DNA from: Paraburkholderia phenazinium
GTDB lineage: Bacteria; Pseudomonadota; Gammaproteobacteria; Burkholderiales; Burkholderiaceae
Assembly: GCF_900142845.1 (NCBI RefSeq)
Contig: NZ_FSRU01000001.1
Span: 930,001-994,000 of the forward strand
Direction: 5' to 3'
DNA length: 64,000 bases
The notes under the pieces were generated by a model, which saw nothing but the letters and a program-made list of their open reading frames with translations, did not search any database and was not told the DNA's origin. Each line of letters starts with the position of its first letter. Within the stretch, counting starts at the first letter, position 1. The position numbers and the translations under genes are program-made. Shown piece by piece: positions 1-8,681 of this stretch.

Positions 1-60
1 CCTGCCGCTTCGCACCAGCCCCCCCACGCGGATTCGTCCGCCACGGGGACTTCCTATGGG

Positions 61-1266
61 GTGGAAGACTCGGAGGCGGCCCGGCGTGTGCCTGGGAGTT
101 CGAAAGTGGTCGTCGTCGGTGGCGGCGTGATCGGCAGCTCGATCGCGTATTTTTTGCGTGCCTCGGACCCGACGGTCAGTGTCACCGTGATCGAGCGCGA
201 TCCCACCTATGCACGCTCGTCGTCGGCGTTATCGGCGGCGTCGATCCGGCAGCAGTTCTCTACGCCGCTGTCGATCCAGATGTCGCTATTCGGCATCGAG
301 TTCTTGCGTTCGATCGGCGAGCGGCTCGAGATCGACGGGGCCAGGCCGTCCATCGATCTGCATGAAGGCGGTTATCTGTTCCTCGCCACGCCGGCCGGCG
401 AGTCGACCCTGCGCGAAAATCACGCGCTGCAGAAGAGCCTCGGCGCCGACATCAGTCTGCTCGACAGGGTGGCGCTGCAGGCGCGCTTTCCCTGGCTCAA
501 TACCGAGGACCTGGTGGCGGGTGCCTATGGCGAGAGCGGCGAGGGCTGGTTCGACGGTTATGGTCTCGTGCAGGCCTTGCGCAAGAAGGCGCAGGCGCTC
601 GGTGCGCGCTACGTGGCCGATGACGTCGTGGCGTTGCAGCGTGACGGCAAGCGTGTCACCCAGGTGGTGACGGCGGGCGGCGAGACGTATGCCTGCGACG
701 TGGTCGTCAATGCGGCCGGCGCGTGGTCGCGGAAGGTGGCGGAGATGGTCGGCATCGACATTCCGGTGTTTGCACGCCGCCGCAGCATATTCAACGTGAG
801 CTCGCCCGCTCAACTCGAACGCTGTCCGCTGCTGATCGATCCGACCGGGGTCTATTTCCGCCCGGAAGGCAAATCGTTTATCTGCGGCACGTCGCCAGGC
901 GCCGACAACGATCCGGACGATCTGCCGCTCGACGAGGTCGATCACGCGTTGTTCGACGAGGTGATCTGGCCGACGCTGGCGCATCGCGTGCCGCAATTCG
1001 AGGCGCTGCGCGTGCAGAACTGCTGGTCGGGCTATTACGAGTACAACGTGCTGGACCAGAACGCCATCATCGGACACCACCCGGATGTCGATAATTGCAT
1101 CTTCGCCAATGGCTTTAGCGGGCACGGTCTGCAGCAGGGGCCGGCAACCGGTCGCGGCGTCAGCGAGCTGATCTTGCAGGGCCGTTATACGACGCTGGAT
1201 CTGTCGTCGCTTGGTTTCGGGCGTGTGCTCGAGAACCGGCCTATCGTCGAAAAGAATGTGGTTTAG
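61..1266 (+). CDS. FAD-dependent oxidoreductase (DAO family)
   Basis: Predicted flavoprotein of the D-amino-acid oxidase / glycine oxidase superfamily that would oxidise an amine or amino acid. An N-terminal Rossmann FAD motif (VVVVGGGVIGSS) is followed by an acidic residue at the end of the second strand (IERD), and the C-terminal part has the GFSGHGLQQGPATG stretch typical of sarcosine-oxidase-like DAO proteins. The 401 aa length is normal. The GTG at 61 is only the first start candidate inside the window. The frame is open back to base 1, so the true start may lie further left. The substrate cannot be read from the sequence. It is 229 bp upstream of an aminotransferase on the same strand, which would fit amino-acid catabolism. 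Confidence 0.8.
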   Translation: MEDSEAARRVPGSSKVVVVGGGVIGSSIAYFLRASDPTVSVTVIERDPTYARSSSALSAASIRQQFSTPLSIQMSLFGIEFLRSIGERLEIDGARPSIDLHEGGYLFLATPAGESTLRENHALQKSLGADISLLDRVALQARFPWLNTEDLVAGAYGESGEGWFDGYGLVQALRKKAQALGARYVADDVVALQRDGKRVTQVVTAGGETYACDVVVNAAGAWSRKVAEMVGIDIPVFARRRSIFNVSSPAQLERCPLLIDPTGVYFRPEGKSFICGTSPGADNDPDDLPLDEVDHALFDEVIWPTLAHRVPQFEALRVQNCWSGYYEYNVLDQNAIIGHHPDVDNCIFANGFSGHGLQQGPATGRGVSELILQGRYTTLDLSSLGFGRVLENRPIVEKNVV

Positions 1267-1495
1267 AGGCTGCTAACGCGCTTGCCTGGGCACTGCATGC
1301 CCAGATGATTCCGAAAACTCAACAGGTAGTGACTAGATATCGTTTGCCGCCTGTGCCGTTGCTGACCACAATCGACGCCAGTCGCGGATCGTGAGTCGCG
1401 GACCGCCGCATGTCACATGCCGCATGCCGTTCAGGCCACACCCCGTAAGCCAGTTACTATCGGCCGCGTTAGCGGTCAAACGCCAACCGCCAATC

Positions 1496-2701
1496 ATGTT
1501 CAAGTTCACCCCTCCGTTCGAAGCACCGACCGGCTCTCCGATCCGTGAACTGTTCAAGTACCTGGGCCAGCCGGGCATGATTTCGTTCGCGGGCGGTTAT
1601 CCGGCGAGCGACCTGTTCGATCGTGCGGGCCTCGATGCGGCTGCTGCGCGCGCGTCGCAGCAGCCAACGCTCTGCCTGCAATACGGTCCGACGGACGGCT
1701 TGCCGGTTCTAAAAGACGAACTCGCCCGGCTGATGACGCGCCGCGGCACGCCGTGTACGCCGCAGGAGTTGCTGGTAACGACCGGTTCGCAGCAGGGCTT
1801 CGATTTGCTGCTGCGGGTGCTGGTGGGTGCTGGGGATGTGGTGCTGGTCGAACAGCCGGCCTACCCGGCTACATTGCAGGCGCTTAAGCTGCAGCAGGCC
1901 GAGGTGGTGACGGTGCCCGTCGATCAGGACGGCCTCGATGTGGCCGCGCTGGCCGCACTGCTCGAAGCGGGCACGCTCGAACGTCTGCCGAAGCTGCTCT
2001 ACACGGTGCCGACTTTCGCGAATCCCACTGGCGCGACGCTCTCGTATGAGCGGCGTATCGCATTGCTGAAGCTGGCGGCGCGCTACGGTTTTCTGGTGGT
2101 CGAAGACGATCCGTACGGCGATCTGCGTTTTGCGGGCGAGCCGTTGCCCTCGCTGCTCGCCTTGAGCGCCGAGGTGCCGGGATCGCGTGATTGGGTCGTG
2201 CATTTCTCGAGTCTGTCGAAGATCGTGGCGCCCGGTTTGCGGGTGGGCTGGACCATCGCGCATGCGGAAATCTTGCGGCGCTGTGTCGTCGCCAAACAGA
2301 CCGTGGATCTGTGCAGTTCGCCGTGGACTCAGGCGATCGCCGCGGAGTATCTGGCGAGCGGCGCGCTCGAATGGCATCTGCCGAAGATCATTGCCGCCTA
2401 CGCGTTGAAGTGCACGACGTTATGCGATGCGTTGCAAACGCATCTGAAGGACGAGGTTGCGTTTCATCGTCCTGCCGGCGGGATGTTCATGTGGGGCCGG
2501 CTTGCGGGCGGCGGCGACGCGTCGGCTTATCTGAAGGCGTGTATCGAGCAGAACGTGATGTTCGTGCCCGGGGTGGCGTTCTTTAAGGACAACGTGGATC
2601 TTGCGTCGCTGCGGCTGTCGTTTGCGGCGCCTGGCGTGGGTGAGATTGAAGAAGGTGTGCTGCGCTTGAAACGGGCGCTGGGGATGTGGGGCGCGGCTTG
2701 A
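1496..2701 (+). CDS. PLP-dependent aminotransferase (class I/II, 2-aminoadipate type)
   Basis: Aminotransferase of fold type I, 401 aa from the ATG at 1496, which gives the family-typical start MFKFTPPFEAPTGSPIREL. The frame is open from 1391, but the extra 35 residues look non-coding. The PLP lysine lies in SSLSKIVAPGLRVGW, and a NPTG motif and the DDPYGDL motif are present. Proteins of this type resemble the aminotransferase half of MocR regulators and LysN-like 2-aminoadipate aminotransferases, here without the DNA-binding domain. No good Shine-Dalgarno is visible. It lies downstream of the DAO-family oxidoreductase and may serve amino-acid turnover. The exact amino donor is unknown. Confidence 0.85.
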   Translation: MFKFTPPFEAPTGSPIRELFKYLGQPGMISFAGGYPASDLFDRAGLDAAAARASQQPTLCLQYGPTDGLPVLKDELARLMTRRGTPCTPQELLVTTGSQQGFDLLLRVLVGAGDVVLVEQPAYPATLQALKLQQAEVVTVPVDQDGLDVAALAALLEAGTLERLPKLLYTVPTFANPTGATLSYERRIALLKLAARYGFLVVEDDPYGDLRFAGEPLPSLLALSAEVPGSRDWVVHFSSLSKIVAPGLRVGWTIAHAEILRRCVVAKQTVDLCSSPWTQAIAAEYLASGALEWHLPKIIAAYALKCTTLCDALQTHLKDEVAFHRPAGGMFMWGRLAGGGDASAYLKACIEQNVMFVPGVAFFKDNVDLASLRLSFAAPGVGEIEEGVLRLKRALGMWGAA

Positions 2702-2784
2702 TTAAGGTCATGGCGGTGACGTACCGCTAGCAATGCCGCGAATGCCAATGGGTTCAAACACTTGCGTGACGAGTCCGCAGGATA

Positions 2785-2813
2785 TCCACAGGCTTGCGAA
2801 CATTATCTGTGGA
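2785..2813. repeat. small inverted repeat between convergent genes
   Basis: A 7 bp perfect inverted repeat (TCCACAG / CTGTGGA) with a 15 nt loop sits between the aminotransferase and the convergent membrane protein gene. There is no T tract, so it is at best a weak terminator or a protein site. Confidence 0.3.
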
Positions 2814-2816
2814 GAA

Positions 2817-3335
2817 CTACCCTACCCGCAAATGCTGCAACACCCCAAACCCATGCACCCCATGCAGCCAGACATGGCCGGCCACAAACCACGCCGCGAT
2901 CCACGAAGCCCCCACAACCAGCAGATCGCAATGCCCGCTATTCCACCAGTTAAGCGAGTGCCGTCCAGCGATCCACGGCACGCCGAGCGGGTTGGGCCAG
3001 TCCGCGAGTAAATGCATCAGACCGCCGCAGGCGAACCCGAACGCAAGCGCCGCGAGCGGCTGATGATGCGCAAGCTCGCGATAAGAAAACACCAGCAGCG
3101 CGATCCAGCCAATCCCCCAATGCGTGACGGTGCGATGGGTGATCCACAGGCGCCGCTTGCGCGACCACCACGCCACTTCAAGCCAGTCCGGCGCAGTACC
3201 GCCCGCGACGGCGGCAATGAAACTCAGCAACACCCACACATGGAAGGGGCCGTTCGCGCTGCTGCGCGCGACGATGGCTGCGGCGATGACGCCGGCCGCG
3301 AAGCCGGTGGCGTGATGTGCTTTGTTGGAGGCCAT
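2817..3335 (-). CDS. YdjM-like membrane-bound metal-dependent hydrolase (DUF457 type)
   Basis: Inner-membrane protein of 172 aa with four or so hydrophobic segments. The conserved polar motifs fit the YdjM/LexA-regulated DUF457 family: KAHHATG at the N-terminus, GGTAPDWLE, THRTVTHW and LMHLLADWPNPLGVPW. The His/Asp-rich motifs are thought to bind metal inside the membrane, but the family's substrate is not established. It is convergent with the upstream aminotransferase. The start at MASNKAHHATG is supported because family members begin with that motif. Confidence 0.8.
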   Translation of the reverse strand: MASNKAHHATGFAAGVIAAAIVARSSANGPFHVWVLLSFIAAVAGGTAPDWLEVAWWSRKRRLWITHRTVTHWGIGWIALLVFSYRELAHHQPLAALAFGFACGGLMHLLADWPNPLGVPWIAGRHSLNWWNSGHCDLLVVGASWIAAWFVAGHVWLHGVHGFGVLQHLRVG

Positions 3336-3514
3336 CGATAGTGCGCGGCGCCACGTGCGCCGTCTGAATGCAAGGGGCGGTTATGTTCGCAGATGCCCGC
3401 GCAAAAAGACAGCGCCGCGCGTGCTATGCAGGCGCGGCGCCGGTCACTCAACGCTCAGTGTTCATCACAGCGGCCTAAATAAACCACACGACGAACACCC
3501 GGCCAAAACTATTC

Positions 3515-3856
3515 CTAAGTCGCGCAACGCGCGATATCAAAGCGCATTTCCGGTTCCGGCGGATCGTCCGGTGCATTGGCCGGTCGCATGACCTTGATCA
3601 CCGAGCCGGCGCTGACCGGCGTCAGCGTGACGAAGTATGCGGTGTCCGAACCCGAGCCGACGGCCAGTTCGGTTGCGCCGCCCACCGACGACGCCTGCAC
3701 CCGCGACAAACGGCTTTGGAGGCATTCAGCGATGTAAGACGGCGTGCGCTGCGATGTCACGAACACCAGCGGCTGTGAAGCATCCCGCGTAGGACCGGAC
3801 GAGCCGCACGCAGCAAGCGCGAGAGCGGCGGGAGCGAGCAAGAGAAGTTTTTTCAT
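3515..3856 (-). CDS. small lipoprotein, function unknown
   Basis: A 113 aa predicted lipoprotein. Residues 1-20 form a signal peptide with a lipobox (LALAACGSSG), so the mature protein would be anchored through Cys. The start at MKKLLLLAPAALALAAC is chosen over a longer frame (to 3955) because it places the signal peptide at the N-terminus. The mature part contains a C...C pair (ECLQSRL and IARCAT) that could form a disulfide. No family was recognised beyond small Burkholderiaceae lipoproteins. It stands alone, upstream of and divergent from nothing obvious, with the porin terminator to its right. Confidence 0.7.
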   Translation of the reverse strand: MKKLLLLAPAALALAACGSSGPTRDASQPLVFVTSQRTPSYIAECLQSRLSRVQASSVGGATELAVGSGSDTAYFVTLTPVSAGSVIKVMRPANAPDDPPEPEMRFDIARCAT

Positions 3857-4047
3857 GATCGGATCGTCGATGTTCCCGATTAGCGACGGGAACAGGGGCA
3901 CGGGCGGAACAGGGTGCTCCGCGACGAAGCCGCCGTTCAGCCGCGACGAACTCATGGTGAAATCGCCGCGCGGAAGGCAACTGGCCCGAGTATACCTGCG
4001 CGCACGTGGCCGTTCGAAGCACGCAACAATGAGTTACGCATAAAAAA

Positions 4048-4078
4048 ACGCGCGCGTGATTGTGTCACGCGCGCGTTT
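4048..4078 (-). terminator. rho-independent terminator of the first porin gene
   Basis: A 12 bp perfect stem (ACGCGCGCGTGA with its complement) and 5 nt loop lies 42 bp past the porin stop. On the minus strand it is followed by a run of seven T (complement of A 4042-4048), a textbook intrinsic terminator. Confidence 0.9.
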
Positions 4079-4117
4079 CTCAACAGGCCGGATCGGTCGA
4101 TCCGGCCTGCAGCTTCA

Positions 4118-5287
4118 TTAGAAGCGGTGACGCAGACCCACGGTCGCTGCGACCTGGTTGCCGCTCGACGACGGCGACAGCGTGTTGATCATAGCGACGT
4201 TCTGCTGGCCATCGCCCAGTTGGCCCGAAGCGTGCTGGTACACGCCTTCCACGTAAACGTCGGTGCGCTTGCTGAGCGAGTAGTCAGCTTGCAGCGAAAC
4301 GGTGTGCCACTTCGGATCACCCGAGGTCGTGCCGCCCGTCGCCTTGCCGTCCGTGAACGTGTACGCGCCGTTCAGGCTCAGCGCCGGCGTCAGAGCGTAC
4401 TTGCCGTTGATTTCAAAGTTGTCGAGGTGCAGGTTCGTACCGGTCGGAACCGTGAAGCCCGAGATCGAACCGCCGCCCTGGCCGCCGGCAATCAGGTTGT
4501 CGTCTTGCGTGTGGGTCCACACGAAGCCCACCGTAGCCGGACCGTAGGCGTAGTTCGCGCCCACGCCATACGTGCGCTGCAGGGCAGCCGTCAGGTTGGC
4601 GTTGTTGCCGTCGCCTGCCGACACTGCACCGTTGCTCAGGTTCGAGCCGCCCAGCGAATTGTTCAGTTGCAAGTACGCAGCAGCAACGTTCAAGCCACCG
4701 TTGGTGTACGAAGCGCCGGCGCTATATGCACGGTTGTTCGCGAACTGGCCAGCGTCGTTGCTGAAACCGTACAAGCCGCCAAAGCGGAAGCCGGAGTAGT
4801 TGGCGCTCTGGTACTTGACTGCGTTCTTGATCGAGAACGAGTTGTCCAGGTTGTCGTTGTCGAACGGGTGGGCGGCGAGGTTGTTGCCGTAGCCCGAACC
4901 TGCTTCCGACAGCGGGCCGAGGTAGTCGACCACGGAGTCATATTGACGGCCGAGCGTCAGCGTACCGTACTGGTCGCTTTGCAGACCCACGAAAGCCTGA
5001 CGATTGAACATCGTGTTGCTTTCGGTGAACTTGCCGCTGTTCAGGTTGAAGCCGTCTTCCAACGTGAAGATGGCATGCAGGCCGCCGCCGAGGTCTTCGC
5101 TGCCGCGCAGGCCGAAGTACGTATCCGACACCGTGCCGCTACCTTGCTGCCAGTTGTTGTGGCCGCCCTGGTTGTTCGAATAGACGAGGCCGGCGTCCAG
5201 CGTGCCGTACAACGTAACGCTGCTTTGTGCATGAGCATTGATGGCGAACGCGCCCATGATGCCCGCGATGATGAGGGTTTTTTTCAT
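4118..5287 (-). CDS. general porin (Gram-negative porin_4 / OmpC-like)
   Basis: Outer-membrane trimeric porin of 389 aa allowing diffusion of small hydrophilic solutes. It has a Sec signal peptide (MKKTLIIAGIMGAFAINAHA, cleaved before QSSVTLYG), the betaproteobacterial porin opening SVTLYGTLDAGL, repeated amphipathic beta-strands, the motif GLRGSEDLGGGLHAIFTLEDGF, and a C-terminal aromatic residue (VGLRHRF) needed for BAM-dependent assembly. It is monocistronic with its own terminator and a long AT-rich upstream region. A second porin of the same family is encoded at 31781. Confidence 0.95.
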   Translation of the reverse strand: MKKTLIIAGIMGAFAINAHAQSSVTLYGTLDAGLVYSNNQGGHNNWQQGSGTVSDTYFGLRGSEDLGGGLHAIFTLEDGFNLNSGKFTESNTMFNRQAFVGLQSDQYGTLTLGRQYDSVVDYLGPLSEAGSGYGNNLAAHPFDNDNLDNSFSIKNAVKYQSANYSGFRFGGLYGFSNDAGQFANNRAYSAGASYTNGGLNVAAAYLQLNNSLGGSNLSNGAVSAGDGNNANLTAALQRTYGVGANYAYGPATVGFVWTHTQDDNLIAGGQGGGSISGFTVPTGTNLHLDNFEINGKYALTPALSLNGAYTFTDGKATGGTTSGDPKWHTVSLQADYSLSKRTDVYVEGVYQHASGQLGDGQQNVAMINTLSPSSSGNQVAATVGLRHRF

Positions 5288-5909
5288 GCTTTATAAACTC
5301 CGAGACAGTCCGTAGAGAATCGCCTGACAGGACTTAACACCGATGCCACTGGCCGCCTGAGGATTCGCAGCGAAGTGTATTCCCCCTGATGAATTGATTA
5401 ACCTCATCCCGCACAACAATGCTTTCCAGAATCAGGAATACCGGATTTTATTTTCGTAAGTGCAGGTAAATAAAGCGATTTTGTGTGTCGCGGAGAATCC
5501 ATCGCGGGTATGTCAATCTTTTTCCTGTTGCACCTGCGCGACGCCCACCCATTAAGGCTGAGCGGCTTTCGAATTACAAATGAAACATTAACTTTAAATT
5601 CTTTTGTTTTTTGAAAGAGACTATTCCGGATAGTGTGGTGATTGCGGCCGGTCAGTGGCTTTACAATTCGGCTGCCCCTTGACCAAGGGTGTCTTTTTTT
5701 TCATCTGTTTATACGCGGCCTGCGGGCCGCGTTTTTTTATTCTGTATTAAATCCGATTATAAGTTCCAACGGATCGCGAAAAATATTTTTTTGAAATTGG
5801 CAATAATCCACGGGCTCTGCCGTTCGGCATAGGCCGTACCCCGGTGCAGCCGGGGCGGGTAGAATCGGGTCCTAGTTGACGAATCCGATCCGAACCTGAG
5901 CGACCCGCA
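5288..5909. other. long intergenic region upstream of the porin; possible small RNA
   Basis: 622 bp without a convincing protein gene, AT-rich compared with its surroundings. It must hold the porin promoter on the minus strand and the promoter of the 5910 gene on the plus strand. It also holds an intrinsic terminator on the plus strand at 5714-5738 with no plus-strand gene before it, and a second short stem (CCCTT/AAGGG) followed by a T run about 40 bp earlier. This suggests an untranslated plus-strand transcript. Confidence 0.5.
5714..5738 (+). terminator. orphan intrinsic terminator
   Basis: A 7 bp GC-only stem (CGCGGCC / GGCCGCG), 4 nt loop and a T7 tract. It is oriented on the plus strand but has no plus-strand coding sequence upstream, so it probably ends a small RNA or acts as a leader attenuator for the gene at 5910. 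Confidence 0.75.
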
Positions 5910-6443
5910 ATGACCGATACCCCCCTTCCATCGCCCGACACCGCTGCCGATCCTGCGACGGAAGATCTCCCCGAACTGCCCGAAACCCAGCACGACCCGC
6001 GTTTGTGGCGCGACGACGGCTGGACGGCGCGCGTCATCAAGAATGAAGACGACGACGGCTGGGCGGTGGAGATGATCAAGGACGGGGAGCCGGAGCCCGC
6101 TCTGGTCGGACCGTGGACCATGGGTCGCGACAAGAAGAACCCGAAGCCGCTCGATACGGGCGCTTTCAATACGCTTGTGAAGACCGCGTCGGAGGTGCTG
6201 CGCCGGCACGAGCAGCAGTTGCACGCCATGCTGCATAAGCGCGTGACGGTGGAATCGCCCACCGGCGACGAACTGGCGGTCACGCTCGACATCGTCCCGA
6301 GCGAGGACGACCCCTACGCGCTGTTGACGGCGTTCGACGCCTTCGGCGAGCAACTCGCCCAGGTGAAAGTGGCGCCCAGCTTCAAGTTAGGCAAGGCGAA
6401 TGCCGCGGCCTGGGTCGAAAACGGGTTCCGCCGGCCGGGTTGA
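5910..6443 (+). CDS. conserved hypothetical protein
   Basis: A 177 aa soluble protein with an acidic, Pro-rich N-terminus (about residues 1-30) and a more ordered part from WRDDGWTARVIKNEDDDGWAVEMI onward. No signal peptide or membrane segment is seen. I do not recognise a characterised family; proteins of this look are common in Burkholderiaceae. It has its own upstream region after the orphan terminator and is convergent with the exported protein at 6474. Confidence 0.75.
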   Translation: MTDTPLPSPDTAADPATEDLPELPETQHDPRLWRDDGWTARVIKNEDDDGWAVEMIKDGEPEPALVGPWTMGRDKKNPKPLDTGAFNTLVKTASEVLRRHEQQLHAMLHKRVTVESPTGDELAVTLDIVPSEDDPYALLTAFDAFGEQLAQVKVAPSFKLGKANAAAWVENGFRRPG

Positions 6444-6473
6444 GGCCCCCGCGGGGCGCCGTTCCCGCTTGCC

Positions 6474-6908
6474 TCAGTTCCGTTTGCAGAAAATCGCGGT
6501 GATATGCGGCCCGACGTGATGCACGATTGCCGTGCTGCCCGCCTGGGTCACGGCGTCCTGCACGCTCGAGTCGCTGCCGAACACCACCGCGCCGTACGCC
6601 GAGTTGGCAAGCGGTTCGCCGTCACCGGTGCGGAACATCGGATCGTCCTTCTCGAAGCCCACCACTGCAAACACATGGAAACCGAAGGCGCTCAGGTCGG
6701 CGCCTTTGGCGGGCCGGAACGCGTTGATCGAATTGCTTTCGACGCGCATCGGCGTCGGATCGATCAGTTGCTGCTGGGCAAGGTCCGCAATGAACTGATG
6801 GCCCGATTCGTTACAGGCAAGCGGCGCGTCGAGCGCGCTCGCGTGGCAGGCGAGCGGCAAGACCCCTGCGGACAGGGCGAGCAGAACGGAAGAAAAAACG
6901 TGCTTCAT
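6474..6908 (-). CDS. exported protein of unknown function
   Basis: A 144 aa predicted periplasmic protein. The start at 6908 gives a clear Sec signal peptide (MKHVFSSVLLALSAGVLPLACHA), whereas the longer frame to 6938 would bury it. The mature part has two Cys (ACNESG and IFCKRN) and no known domain. The gene ends 30 bp from the convergent gene at 6443. Confidence 0.7.
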   Translation of the reverse strand: MKHVFSSVLLALSAGVLPLACHASALDAPLACNESGHQFIADLAQQQLIDPTPMRVESNSINAFRPAKGADLSAFGFHVFAVVGFEKDDPMFRTGDGEPLANSAYGAVVFGSDSSVQDAVTQAGSTAIVHHVGPHITAIFCKRN

Positions 6909-7167
6909 AAGCTTCAGATCACGTGTGCACAGTGGCAAGTTCGCAACGGGGCAGGTCAGGGAGAGACGCTGGAAACGCCGCCACGCAAGGTCGTGAATCC
7001 TCGGTGAATTTGCCGCGAATCCGATTACGCGGCGTTACAGGCGTAACTGGACTCGCACTTTACCAACGTTCGGGTATTTTTGCTTCGAACGGTATCTGTC
7101 AAGGGTTCGCGAGGAAATTGGCGCGGAAAACAGCAAGGTTTCCCGTAACCGTATATATTTCCGGGTT

Positions 7168-7851
7168 ATGAATTCTCGACCATCATCTTTAAAAAACGTT
7201 CCGGTCCCGAAAACATGGGACGCGAGGCTCGCTCGCCGGCTTGTGACGCCGCTTGTGGACACGTTTGTCACGCCCAATCATCTCACCACGCTGCGTCTGC
7301 TGATCGGCCTCGCAGGTGCGCTGTGCCTCGCGCGGGGCGGGTTTTCCTGGACCAACGCGGGCGCGCTGCTGATCGTCCTGTCGAATTTCGTCGACCACAC
7401 GGACGGCGAGCTCGCGCGCATCAGCGGCAAGTCGAGCCGGATCGGTCATTTTTACGACCTGGCCTGCGATGCGCTGGTGACGATCCTCCTGTTCGTGGGC
7501 ATGGGAGTCGGCATGGGCGGGGTTCACGTAGCCGAGCGGGTCGTGCCGGGCGTATTGCTCGGCAGCCTCGCCGGCGTAGCGGTCGCAGTGATTTTCTTCC
7601 TGCGCATGCGGATCGAGGAGATGGAAGGCAAGGCCGGCACCAGGCAGGCCTCGGTGGCCGGCTTCGAGACCGAAGACGTGTTGTATCTGCTGCCGCTCGT
7701 GACGCTGACCGGCGTCGTCACGCCGTTTGTGGTGGCCGCCTCGATCGGCGCGCCGCTCTTTGCCGTATGGGTGATCGTGGACTTTCGCCGGGCGCTGCGC
7801 CGCACGGCGCAGCCCGCCGCCGAAACCAGTCAAATGCAGGTTAGTCCATGA
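7168..7851 (+). CDS. CDP-alcohol phosphatidyltransferase family protein
   Basis: Integral membrane enzyme of 227 aa that transfers a phospho-alcohol from a CDP-activated donor. The full family signature is visible: D76-x2-D79-G80-x2-A83-R84-x8-G93-x3-D97-x3-D101 (starts DHTDGELAR). These Asp residues bind Mg2+ and the pyrophosphate. It is the first gene of a tight four-gene operon (ATGA overlap with the next gene), and the last gene encodes a nucleotidyltransferase that could make its CDP-linked donor. The alcohol headgroup is not known. The family also includes phosphatidylglycerophosphate and phosphatidylserine synthases, but the context argues for a specialised lipid. Confidence 0.85.
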   Translation: MNSRPSSLKNVPVPKTWDARLARRLVTPLVDTFVTPNHLTTLRLLIGLAGALCLARGGFSWTNAGALLIVLSNFVDHTDGELARISGKSSRIGHFYDLACDALVTILLFVGMGVGMGGVHVAERVVPGVLLGSLAGVAVAVIFFLRMRIEEMEGKAGTRQASVAGFETEDVLYLLPLVTLTGVVTPFVVAASIGAPLFAVWVIVDFRRALRRTAQPAAETSQMQVSP

Positions 7852-8681
7852 GTACGCAGGCCGAAGATGATGTGATTGCCCAAGCCTCGTCCGACCGCGT
7901 ACCCGTCACGCCCGCTTCGGTAGAGGCCTTCGGGGCCGTTCCCGAGGCGGACCGCGCCGTTGCCGGCCGCACGCGTCAGTTCGACACGGCGCGCCTCTCC
8001 AAAGACTTCGCCGAGCAGGGCGCCTTCCTCTACATGGAAGACTTCCTCGCGCCCGAGGTCACCGCGCAACTCGTGCATAGCGCCCGCGCGCTGCTCGACG
8101 AAGTGAATCGCAACTACCTGCCGGGCCACAAGCAGGGCGGCAGCGTGAGCCGTCATACGATCGACCGCCTTGCGCCGTTCATTGCCGAGCTGTATCGCTC
8201 GAAGGAACTGATCGGCTGGCTGGAGAAGTTGAGCGGCGACAAGCTGATGGTGTCCCCGCCCGACGACCCGCACGCCTATGCGCTGTATTACTACACCCGG
8301 CCGGGCGACCATATCGGCTGGCATTACGACACCTCGTACTACGACGGCCGCCGCTATACGCTGCTGCTCGGCGTGGTCGACGAATCGTCGTGCCGTCTCG
8401 ACTACGAGTTGCATACGAAGAATCCGGATGTGCCCGATGTACCCGGCTCCGTGCAGATCCCCCCGGGCGGTCTGGTGTTCTTCGACGGCGACAAGCTGCG
8501 CCACCGCATCACGCCGGCGGCCGCCAATGAATTCCGCGTCTCGCTGACGTTCGAATATGTCACGGATCCGAACATGCGCCCGTGGCGCCGTTTCATCTCG
8601 AACATGAAAGACGCGATCGCCTATTTCGGCTTTCGCCAGGTCTTCCGTCAGATGATCCAGCGCAAAGGGGCGGGGCAATGA
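7848..8681 (+). CDS. 2-oxoglutarate/Fe(II)-dependent oxygenase-like protein
   Basis: A 277 aa predicted dioxygenase with a double-stranded beta-helix. The Fe-binding facial triad can be read as H159-x-D161 (GWHYDTS) and H219 (LRHRIT), and the 2OG-binding Arg as R230 (FRVSLTFEY). The family hydroxylates small molecules, lipids or side chains. It overlaps the upstream phosphatidyltransferase and the downstream membrane gene by 4 bp each, so it is translationally coupled to them. It may hydroxylate a lipid headgroup or acyl chain; this role is inferred from context only. Confidence 0.8.
   Translation: MSTQAEDDVIAQASSDRVPVTPASVEAFGAVPEADRAVAGRTRQFDTARLSKDFAEQGAFLYMEDFLAPEVTAQLVHSARALLDEVNRNYLPGHKQGGSVSRHTIDRLAPFIAELYRSKELIGWLEKLSGDKLMVSPPDDPHAYALYYYTRPGDHIGWHYDTSYYDGRRYTLLLGVVDESSCRLDYELHTKNPDVPDVPGSVQIPPGGLVFFDGDKLRHRITPAAANEFRVSLTFEYVTDPNMRPWRRFISNMKDAIAYFGFRQVFRQMIQRKGAGQ

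Noticed and set aside
2761..2820. Possible DnaA box or origin (TATCCACAG-like words)
   Set aside because: Only one weak match plus its inverted neighbour, no dnaA or dnaN gene and no cluster of boxes.
3914..5296. A 460-codon plus-strand frame over the first porin
   Set aside because: Antisense to an unmistakable porin with signal peptide and terminator; the translated protein is Val/Arg/Ala-rich without motifs.
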